Positions 1 through 5,424 of a DNA stretch of 5,797 nt are shown one piece after another (position 1 is the first letter of the stretch; every line of letters starts with the position of its first letter). This DNA comes from Bacillota bacterium (GTDB taxonomy: Bacteria; Bacillota; Clostridia; Acetivibrionales; DTU013). The position numbers and the translations under genes are program-made. The notes under the pieces are model-generated. The model did no database searches, was not told the DNA's origin, and saw only the letters and a program-made list of their open reading frames with translations. The stretch is taken from NCBI GenBank assembly GCA_023409615.1, contig JAEYRF010000020.1:1-5797 (forward strand). The letters are read 5' to 3'.

Positions 1-892
1 TGCCGACTTTTTCCTTCAGCCATCCGTGATACTGGCCGCGGCAAACCGCATCCCGTTCCATCTGAGTAGGACTCTTTACCTGCTTATAGGTAAAATAATG
101 ATCGTTGTCGGGGTCAAGATATTTGCCAAGAGAAATGCCGGCACACTTGCTGTTTGATATTTCACAATCCTCAATAATCCAGCCCTTGCTCCAGTGAGGA
201 CCGATCATGCCATCCTGATAAGCTGCAGGCGGTGCCCAGGTGGTGGCAGCTTTATCGATTTTAAATCCGCGGACCGTATGATAACCGATGCCGGTTACAG
301 AAGGCATAAAACACCTACGGCGGACATTTATCTCTACATTTTCCACGTTTGGGTCTTTGCCCTGGAAGTTGGCATAAATGATTGTTTCATCGGCATCCGT
401 ATCCTGCTCGGCATACCACTTATAGACAGATTCGTCCGGTACCCAGCTGCATTCATAAACTTCACCTTTGATACACTCGTCTAAAGTAATAGCTTCATAC
501 AGCGCCTTGTCATTTAAATAAACACAGCCGGTATGTTTGTTTGGTGTTGCGAAATACCAGTCTCCGTATACTAAAGTTGTATAAGGATTGAATTCACCGA
601 AAACACTGTTTGCAATCCGGCATACCCAGACATTATCTTTGTAATGCTGCCAGTTTTTTATCTGTTCCGCGCCGGTAATCACAGCACCAAGAGGTGTTGT
701 ACCGGAATAAGTGATACGGGCATCTTCAGTACCGGCATGAACCGGATCTACATATTCCCGGTAAATTCCCGGTGCTACCAGTACTTCATCCCCGGGAAGA
801 GCCAGTTTCGCAGCTTCGTTGATCCGTCGGAATGGCGTCTCAATGGAACCATTGCCGTCTCTTGCAGCATTTGCATCTACATAGTATTTCAT
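1..892 (-). CDS. GH120-type beta-xylosidase, N-terminal part (3' end outside window)
   Basis: Probable retaining beta-xylosidase that removes xylose from xylo-oligosaccharides. The first 297 codons are present. Residues 2-50 (YYVDANAARDGNGS, PFRRINEAA, PGDEVLVAPGIYRE) are the opening coil of a right-handed parallel beta-helix. Later blocks match what I remember of Thermoanaerobacterium XylC, the GH120 prototype: GEFNPY (99-104), GDW (110-112), WYAE (159-162), IYANFQGKDPN (172-182), VEINVRR (186-192), TWAPP (218-222) and IGPHWSKGWIIED (230-242). The family is about 640 residues long, so under half is visible. The catalytic Asp and Glu reported for XylC (near 382 and 405) lie beyond the edge and cannot be checked. 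No signal peptide is seen, so the enzyme is probably cytoplasmic and acts on imported oligosaccharides. The start is set by GGGAGG five bases before ATG. The alternative is another beta-helix glycosidase or lyase. Confidence 0.87.
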   Translation of the reverse strand, partial: MKYYVDANAARDGNGSIETPFRRINEAAKLALPGDEVLVAPGIYREYVDPVHAGTEDARITYSGTTPLGAVITGAEQIKNWQHYKDNVWVCRIANSVFGEFNPYTTLVYGDWYFATPNKHTGCVYLNDKALYEAITLDECIKGEVYECSWVPDESVYKWYAEQDTDADETIIYANFQGKDPNVENVEINVRRRCFMPSVTGIGYHTVRGFKIDKAATTWAPPAAYQDGMIGPHWSKGWIIEDCEISNSKCAGISLGKYLDPDNDHYFTYKQVKSPTQMERDAVCRGQYHGWLKEKVG

Positions 893-917
893 GATAACCT
901 CCCATTATTGAGATATA

Positions 918-933
918 CAGGATACAACTCCTG
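918..933. repeat. Short inverted repeat in the xylosidase leader
   Basis: The 5-bp arms CAGGA and TCCTG surround a 6-nt spacer. The repeat lies between the candidate promoter and the ribosome binding site of the xylosidase gene. It could be a regulator half-site pair or a small mRNA hairpin. It is short enough to be chance. Confidence 0.3.
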
Positions 934-940
934 ACACTAC

Positions 941-982
941 TAATTATATAACATGATAGTAACAAGTTCATCATTATAATTA
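941..982. repeat. AT-rich interrupted inverted repeat overlapping the candidate xylosidase promoter
   Basis: TAATTATA at 941-948 is the exact reverse complement of TATAATTA at 975-982. Just inside it, ATGAT (953-957) pairs with ATCAT (970-974). The left arm carries an extra TAAC (949-952), so the symmetry is imperfect. The repeat covers the -10 and -35 candidates, as an operator would. The AT-rich composition lowers its significance. Confidence 0.35.
943..971 (-). promoter_or_regulatory. Weak candidate promoter for the xylosidase gene
   Basis: On the minus strand there is a perfect TATAAT (943-948). At 17-bp spacing the -35 position reads ATGAAC (966-971), only three of six consensus bases. 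A better-looking TTGTTA at 960-965 is only 11 bp from the -10. If used, the leader would be about 45 nt. A weak -35 would suit an activator-dependent promoter, but the region is AT-rich and TATAAT can occur by chance. Confidence 0.3.
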
Positions 983-1062
983 ACTTATTTTGTGCTTAGA
1001 GAAAGAAATAATACCTGTATAATATAGTTAGGCTCATTGATGTGGGCTTATTGAAAAATCAT

Positions 1063-2835
1063 TTATTCTACATCCTGCAAAGCATCGTAGCCTTCTTCAC
1101 CGGTACGAACCTTAATGACATTCTCAACGTTATAGATAAAAATCTTTCCGTCGCCGATATTACCGGTGTAAAGTACCTTTTTCGCTGTTTCAACAACTAC
1201 TCTTACAGGAACCTTGCTGACAACGATTTCAACTTTTATTTTCGGAAGCAGATTTGTTTCATACTCAATACCACGATAATACTCTGTAACGCCTCCCTGA
1301 ATGCCATAGCCCAGTACATTCGTAACTGTCATGCCTGTTATGCCGATTTTGTCCATTGCATTTTTCAAGGATTCAAATTTATTCTGCTTCGTAATGATTT
1401 CTACTTTTGTAAACTTGATGCCGGGTGCGGTAGTTTCTGGTACGGAGACAACCTGCACCGGTATAGCACTTTCGACCGGGACAGTTCCTGGTATGACTTC
1501 AGAAGATGTCTCCTCGCTGCCGGAAATTTCCGCTGCGTTTGTATAATCAATGGCCACAAAATCAGGATAAGCCTGATTTCCGTGTTCACCGATATCCAGA
1601 CCTTCAATTTCCTCTTTAACGGAAACACGAAGACCGATGGTATGCTTGATTGCCAGCCATACAAGAGCGGAGACCGGGAAAACAAATACTGCGACGCACA
1701 GAACACCCAAAGCCTGTTTGCCCAACAGCTCAAAGCCGCCGCCGAATAGCAATCCGTTCGGTGTACTGACACCTGCGATACCATCCTGTGCGAATATACC
1801 AACAAACAATGTGCCGAGAACACCATGTACAAGGTGAACGGACAATGCGCCGACAGGATCATCGCATTTTTTGCGGTCAAAGAACATGACGCTTAATACA
1901 ACGAGGACACCTGAAATAGCACCGATAATTATGGAGCTTGTAACGCTTACATACACAGCGCAAGGCGTGATTCCAACAAGCCCTGCTAAAAGACCGTTTA
2001 TCGACATTCCCAGATCCGGTTTCCCGATTACGATCCAGGCGGTTGCTGTAGCGGTCAATACTGCGATAATGCCGGCGGTGTTGGTCGTAACCAATATATG
2101 ACCAATTGACATGGGGTCAGCCGCCATCGTTGAACCTGCATTAAAACCAAACCAGCCAAACCACAGAATAAAGGCACCAATCGTTGCAAGGCCCATATTG
2201 TGGCCAGGAATGGGACGAATCTTGCCATCTTCTGTGTATTTTCCGATTCTGGGTCCAAGGATTATTACACCAGCAAGAGCAGCCCATCCTCCAACGGAAT
2301 GAACCACAGTTCCACCTGCAAAATCCAACATACCCAGCTGTGCAAGGAACCCTCCGCCCCAGATCCAATGGCCGACTATGGGGTAAATAAATAATGTCAG
2401 GATTAATGAAAACAAAATAAATGAGATGTACTTAATACGTTCTGCAACTGCGCCGGAGACAATCGTAGCGGCAGTTCCACAGAAAACAAGCTGAAAGAAA
2501 AACTTAACCCAGAAAGGAATGGTAGACCATGAAATTGCAGAGTAGACGCCTATATATGCAGCACCTGTTGCAGGAGAATTATCGGCACCGCTGGCCATAA
2601 ACAGACCGTTTAGACCGATAAATCCATTTCCGTCTCCGAACATGAGGCCCCAGCCTAAGACAAGGAAGCCCAGAGAAGATACGGCAAATACAATGAAGTT
2701 CTTTGAAAGTATGTTCACTGTATTTTTTGCACGGGCAAGACCACTTTCTACCGCGGCAAAGCCAAGGTTCATAAAGAATACAAGTACGGCGGCAAAAACT
2801 ACCCATATGGTATCCAGAATTACCTTTGTTTCCAT
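1063..2835 (-). CDS. Ammonium transporter (Amt/AmtB family) with fused C-terminal PII (GlnB/GlnK) domain
   Basis: Membrane ammonium channel carrying its own PII regulator. Residues 1-426 are a complete Amt with about 11 hydrophobic segments. Visible hallmarks are GFAAVESGL (25-33), the DFAGGTVVHSVGG signature (171-183), the twin pore histidines H179 and H337, D171 and W159 (equivalent to E. coli AmtB D160 and W148), FNAGS with F231 and S235, and the cytoplasmic tail GLRVSVKEEIEGLD (401-414). Residues 427-471 are a Ser/Thr/Glu/Pro/Val-rich linker. Residues 473-587 are a full PII domain, aligning to E. coli GlnB without gaps at an offset of 474: GITGMTVT (498-505), T-loop YYRGIEY (519-525), LPKIKVEIV (530-538), TGNIGDGKIF (557-566) and VRTGEE (576-581). 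The equivalents of GlnB Q39, Y51, K58 and K90 are present. AGAGG lies seven bases before ATG. The gene sits 39 bp after the synthetase, probably in one operon. Ordinary AmtB lacks the PII part. Confidence 0.96.
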   Translation of the reverse strand: METKVILDTIWVVFAAVLVFFMNLGFAAVESGLARAKNTVNILSKNFIVFAVSSLGFLVLGWGLMFGDGNGFIGLNGLFMASGADNSPATGAAYIGVYSAISWSTIPFWVKFFFQLVFCGTAATIVSGAVAERIKYISFILFSLILTLFIYPIVGHWIWGGGFLAQLGMLDFAGGTVVHSVGGWAALAGVIILGPRIGKYTEDGKIRPIPGHNMGLATIGAFILWFGWFGFNAGSTMAADPMSIGHILVTTNTAGIIAVLTATATAWIVIGKPDLGMSINGLLAGLVGITPCAVYVSVTSSIIIGAISGVLVVLSVMFFDRKKCDDPVGALSVHLVHGVLGTLFVGIFAQDGIAGVSTPNGLLFGGGFELLGKQALGVLCVAVFVFPVSALVWLAIKHTIGLRVSVKEEIEGLDIGEHGNQAYPDFVAIDYTNAAEISGSEETSSEVIPGTVPVESAIPVQVVSVPETTAPGIKFTKVEIITKQNKFESLKNAMDKIGITGMTVTNVLGYGIQGGVTEYYRGIEYETNLLPKIKVEIVVSKVPVRVVVETAKKVLYTGNIGDGKIFIYNVENVIKVRTGEEGYDALQDVE

Positions 2836-2874
2836 AACAGAACCTCTTTCTATACATTTTTTTTAAATAGATTC

Positions 2875-5037
2875 TTATTCGTTTACACTGTATAAAATTT
2901 CAGCATAGGTTGGTATTTTCCAGTACTTGCTGCTGACAAGACTTTCCAGTTCATCAACGGTCTGCCGTAAATCATTCATAGCCGCAAAGACCTTTTCACG
3001 GTAAGCTCTGACAAGCTCCAGGCTGTCTTCAATTTCCGTGTCGGCAGATGTATTTTCTATAAGCTGTTCCAATCTCTTTCCCATGCATTCTGAAAGCTTG
3101 ACTAGTCTGTTAAGCAGTTTTTCTTCCATACTGGTTTCTATTTCCGCATTTACAGCCTTCTTGCGAATGATAAGCTCAGCCAGCTCATTCTCGTAGCCAA
3201 GCACTGCCGGGACGATCTGTTTATTCACAATGTCAATCATGACGAGTGCTTCAATATTGATCGTTTTTGTATAGTTTTCCAGCATGATTTCATAACGTGA
3301 GTGGATCTCGTCTTCTGTAAACACACGATGATGAGTAAACACTTCAATATTTTTTTCTTTAATAAATGCAGGCAAAGCCTCCGGTGTAGTTTTCAGATTG
3401 AGCAAGCCTCTTCTTTCCGCTTCTTCTATCCATGCAGGGTCATATCCGTTCCCGTTGAAGATAATACGCTTGTGATTTTTTATCGTTTTCATAATAAGTT
3501 TACTCAAATCCGCCTTGAAGTCAGTGCCTTTTTCAAGCTCATCAGCAAACTGGCGCAACTCTTCTGCCACAATTGTATTGAATGTGGTATTCGGGTCAGC
3601 GATGGAGAAAGCAGAGCCAACCATACGGAATTCAAACTTGTTTCCAGTAAAAGCAAAGGGGGATGTGCGGTTCCTGTCTGTGGTATCCTTCGGGAAATGA
3701 GGCAGAACTGTTGCTCCTATTTCCATGAAGGTTTTATCTTTACATGTATATAGTATTTCGTTTTCCAGAGCATTGAGAATCTCGGTGAGCTCATCGCCCA
3801 GGAATATTGAAACAACAGCGGGCGGTGCTTCATTTGCGCCGAGACGGTGGTCGTTGCCGGCACTTGCCACTGAAACACGCAGCAGATCCTGATAATCATC
3901 AACCGCTTTAATTACTGCTGCAAGGAATAGAAGGAACTGTGCATTTTCAAAAGGTGTATCGCCGGGTTCCAGCAGATTAATACCGGTATCTGTTGAGATA
4001 GACCAATTGACGTGCTTTCCGCTGCCGTTTACACCGGCAAAGGGCTTTTCGTGCAATAAGCAGGCAAGTTTATGTTTTGGTGCAATACTTTTCATCAATT
4101 CCATTGTCAACTGGTTATGGTCTGTTGCAATGTTCGTTTCGGAATAAATAGGTGCGAACTCGTGCTGAGCCGGTGCCACCTCATTATGCTTTGTTTTTGC
4201 CAGAACACCAAGTTTCCATAATTCCTCATCCAATTCACGCATAAATCCGGAAACACGATTTTTTATTGTACCAAAATAATGATCTTCCAGTTCCTGTCCT
4301 TTGGGGGGGCGGGCACCGAATAGCGTTCTGCCGCATAACATAAGGTCGGGTCTCTTCAAATAGACCTCTCTATCAATTAAGAAGTATTCCTGCTCAGGTC
4401 CTACTGACGATACAACACGCTTAACATCGTCTGCTCCGAAAAGACTCAGCACACGCAGAGCTTGTTGATTGAGGGCCTGCATGGAACGCAGCAATGGTGT
4501 TTTCTTGTCAAGAGCCTCACCGCTATTTGAACAGAAAGCAGTGGGAATGCATAAAGTATTATCCTTAATAAAAGCATAAGAGGTGGGATCCCATGCTGTG
4601 TATCCCCTTGCTTCAAAGGTAGAACGCAATCCTCCTGACGGAAAGCTGGACGCATCCGGTTCACCTTTAACCAGAGCTTTTCCTGAAAACTCCATCAGAA
4701 TCTGACCATCACCATCCGGTGTAATGAAGCTGTCGTGCTTCTCGGCTGTTATACCTGTCATAGGCTGAAACCAATGAGTGAAATGTGTAGCGCCTTTTTC
4801 TACTGCCCAGTCTTTCATGGCATTCGCGACTACATTTGCCACATCAAGTTCCAGATGTGTGCCGGTTGCAATGGTTTTCTTAAGTGCTTTATAGGTATCC
4901 TTTGGTAAACGATCCTTCATAACGGCATCATTAAATACCAAACTTCCAAAGATATTTTTTGTTTGTCCACTCGCGCTCTGGCTGTTATAAAGATTTGTAA
5001 CAGAACTGTCCTCTTTTGGGGATATTTGTTTACTCAT
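2875..5037 (-). CDS. glnN: Glutamine synthetase type III (GSIII, GlnN family)
   Basis: ATP-dependent ligation of ammonium to glutamate, giving glutamine; cytoplasmic, expected as a dodecamer. The 720 residues match the large GSIII class (about 700-730) rather than GSI or GSII (about 350-470). Motifs in order: THFTHWFQPMTG (84-95), AEKHDSF (98-104), GPEQEYFLID (213-222, metal/glutamate site), HNEVAPAQHEFAPI (284-297), KPFAGVNGSGKH (331-342), ANEAPPAVVSIFLG (401-414), RNRTSPFAFTGNKFEFRMVG (455-474) and NGNGYDPAW (528-536), then a helical charged C-terminus (about 600-700). The start at 5037 is chosen because AAAGGAG lies seven bases upstream and because the family begins near here. The frame is open upstream to a GTG at 5106, but that has no ribosome site and runs through a terminator hairpin. 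A strong promoter and an attenuator-like leader precede it. The transporter follows in the same direction, so ammonium uptake and fixation are coupled. Confidence 0.97.
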   Translation of the reverse strand: MSKQISPKEDSSVTNLYNSQSASGQTKNIFGSLVFNDAVMKDRLPKDTYKALKKTIATGTHLELDVANVVANAMKDWAVEKGATHFTHWFQPMTGITAEKHDSFITPDGDGQILMEFSGKALVKGEPDASSFPSGGLRSTFEARGYTAWDPTSYAFIKDNTLCIPTAFCSNSGEALDKKTPLLRSMQALNQQALRVLSLFGADDVKRVVSSVGPEQEYFLIDREVYLKRPDLMLCGRTLFGARPPKGQELEDHYFGTIKNRVSGFMRELDEELWKLGVLAKTKHNEVAPAQHEFAPIYSETNIATDHNQLTMELMKSIAPKHKLACLLHEKPFAGVNGSGKHVNWSISTDTGINLLEPGDTPFENAQFLLFLAAVIKAVDDYQDLLRVSVASAGNDHRLGANEAPPAVVSIFLGDELTEILNALENEILYTCKDKTFMEIGATVLPHFPKDTTDRNRTSPFAFTGNKFEFRMVGSAFSIADPNTTFNTIVAEELRQFADELEKGTDFKADLSKLIMKTIKNHKRIIFNGNGYDPAWIEEAERRGLLNLKTTPEALPAFIKEKNIEVFTHHRVFTEDEIHSRYEIMLENYTKTINIEALVMIDIVNKQIVPAVLGYENELAELIIRKKAVNAEIETSMEEKLLNRLVKLSECMGKRLEQLIENTSADTEIEDSLELVRAYREKVFAAMNDLRQTVDELESLVSSKYWKIPTYAEILYSVNE

Positions 5038-5044
5038 GCTGATA

Positions 5045-5051
5045 CTCCTTT
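5045..5051 (-). promoter_or_regulatory. Ribosome binding site that fixes the glutamine synthetase start
   Basis: On the minus strand AAAGGAG is followed by seven bases and then ATG at 5037. It lies downstream of the leader terminator hairpin. It supports translation from this ATG rather than from the in-frame GTG at 5106. Confidence 0.85.
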
Positions 5052-5070
5052 CAATTTCTATAGAATCAAT

Positions 5071-5118
5071 AAAAAAAGCAAAGGCGTCGAGGACTTTTAA
5101 ATCCACAGCGCCTTTGCT
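5071..5118 (-). terminator. Intrinsic terminator (attenuator) in the glutamine synthetase leader
   Basis: Read on the minus strand, the arm AGCAAAGGCG (5118-5109) is perfectly complementary to CGCCTTTGCT (5086-5077), giving a 10-bp stem. An unbroken T run follows at 5077-5071. The 22-nt interior can fold further as GGATT/AGTCC around TAAA. The structure lies after the promoter at 5129-5157 and before the ribosome site, so it would stop transcripts before the gene unless antitermination occurs. On the plus strand no T run follows, so it is one-directional. Folding energy was not computed. Confidence 0.8.
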
Positions 5119-5119
5119 G
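5106..5119 (-). ncRNA. AAAGGC hexaloop hairpin, candidate antiterminator of the synthetase leader
   Basis: On the minus strand CAGC-AAAGGC-GCTG forms a 4-bp stem with a 6-nt loop about 4 nt after the predicted transcription start. Its left arm, loop and part of its right arm make up the 5' arm of the terminator, so the two folds exclude each other. Loop position 1 is A and position 4 is G, the pattern known for ANTAR-protein targets. Such targets normally have two hexaloop hairpins; only one is seen here. The same loop occurs in the divergent transcript. Confidence 0.55.
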
Positions 5120-5128
5120 AATGAATGA

Positions 5129-5157
5129 AGTATAGCAAAAAAAGATTATGCTGTCAA
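5129..5157 (-). promoter_or_regulatory. Strong housekeeping-type promoter of the glutamine synthetase operon
   Basis: The minus strand reads TTGACA (5157-5152), a 17-bp spacer, then TATACT (5134-5129). This is a perfect -35 and a five-of-six -10 at ideal spacing. The sequence upstream of the -35 is A/T-rich, as in UP elements. The start is expected near A5122, leaving a leader of about 85 nt. Such a strong promoter fits control by leader attenuation rather than by activation. Confidence 0.85.
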
Positions 5158-5283
5158 TATGTTTTTTTAGAAAAAAATGAAGGATAAAAAACAGAGGGTT
5201 GCAAAATACAATTAGAATTATTGAAATAATGCAAAAAAATCAATTAAAAATGCAAGTACAAAATAAAAAATTTCAAAATTCTA
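5158..5283. other. A-tract-rich spacer between the two divergent promoters
   Basis: No coding region is supported here. The segment is very AT-rich, with A runs of five to seven at 5171, 5186, 5232, 5246 and 5265. Three TGCAA words occur at 5200, 5230 and 5251, and CAATTA occurs at 5209 and 5241. It may act as a shared UP element or bent DNA for both promoters. No recognised nitrogen-regulator operator was found: no TnrA/GlnR TGTNAN7TNACA site, and only a poor CodY-like match at 5266-5280. Confidence 0.5.
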
Positions 5284-5312
5284 TTGACTCAACCATTGCT
5301 ATACCGTATAAT
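5284..5312 (+). promoter_or_regulatory. Strong housekeeping-type promoter of the amidotransferase gene
   Basis: TTGACT (5284-5289), a 17-bp spacer and a perfect TATAAT (5307-5312). The start is expected around A5318 or A5320, giving a leader of about 105 nt. It is divergent from the synthetase promoter, with 126 bp between the two -35 boxes. Confidence 0.85.
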
Positions 5313-5319
5313 TTTTCAC

Positions 5320-5337
5320 ATGAACAAAGGCGTTCGT
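5320..5337 (+). ncRNA. AAAGGC hexaloop hairpin at the 5' end of the amidotransferase leader
   Basis: GAAC-AAAGGC-GTTC (5322-5335) forms a 4-bp Watson-Crick stem with a 6-nt loop. The stem can extend by a T-G and an A-T pair to 5320-5337. The loop sequence and its distance from the -10 box (14 nt) are identical to the hairpin in the synthetase leader, while the stem bases differ but still pair. The fold competes with the longer hairpin at 5326-5400. Confidence 0.55.
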
Positions 5338-5400
5338 TAGATAGTATCCGATATCAGCTGGAATGTTGCTTGCGGAAAATACTATGCGATGAGTGCCTTT
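5326..5400 (+). ncRNA. Long structured leader hairpin before the amidotransferase gene
   Basis: Positions 5326-5338 (AAAGGCGTTCGTT) pair with 5388-5400 (GATGAGTGCCTTT) over 13 consecutive pairs, five of them G-U. After a symmetric 2x2 internal loop, ATAGTAT (5341-5347) pairs with ATACTAT (5379-5385). CCG (5348-5350) then pairs with CGG (5373-5375) across an AAA bulge, and CAGC/GTTG can close the tip around TGGAAT. The sequence after the stem is only moderately T-rich (ATCTTTATGTT), so termination is less certain than on the synthetase side. I do not recognise a named riboswitch class. Folding energy was not computed. Confidence 0.55.
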
Positions 5401-5411
5401 ATCTTTATGTT

Positions 5412-5416
5412 GGAGG
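5412..5416 (+). promoter_or_regulatory. Ribosome binding site that decides the amidotransferase start
   Basis: GGAGG is followed by eight bases and then GTG at 5425. The in-frame ATG at 5437 has only AAGGA directly against it, and the ATG at 5418 is in another frame and too close. GTG is therefore the preferred start. Confidence 0.65.
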
Positions 5417-5424
5417 TATGGATT

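Noticed and set aside
194..934. Two 96-codon plus-strand open frames opposite the xylosidase
   Set aside because: The minus-strand frame matches GH120 throughout, so these are antisense shadows with no ribosome site.
995..1023. Plus-strand TATAAT at 1018-1023 as a promoter reading into the transporter gene antisense
   Set aside because: The -35 at 17-bp spacing (CTTAGA) is poor and there is no plus-strand gene downstream.
1042..1749. Long plus-strand open frame (235 codons) antisense to the ammonium transporter
   Set aside because: It lies fully opposite the Amt-PII gene, shows no recognisable family and has low-quality amino-acid composition; it is a shadow of the real frame.
4302..4309. 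Run of seven G (C7 on the coding strand) in glutamine synthetase as a phase-variation tract or frameshift
   Set aside because: The frame is intact and the encoded RPPKGQELEDHYFG segment fits the family; a single 7-base run is weak evidence for programmed slippage.
5038..5106. N-terminal extension of glutamine synthetase from GTG at 5106
   Set aside because: It has no ribosome site, contains terminator sequence, and the family N-terminus plus an ideal AAAGGAG favour the ATG at 5037.
5266..5280. Possible CodY box (AATTTTCWGAAAATT-like)
   Set aside because: About five of fifteen positions mismatch in an AT-rich region; not better than chance.
5326..5400. Known glutamine riboswitch (glnA or Downstream-peptide motif)
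   Set aside because: The conserved glutamine-aptamer sequences are not present by eye and those motifs are mainly cyanobacterial; a covariance search would settle it.
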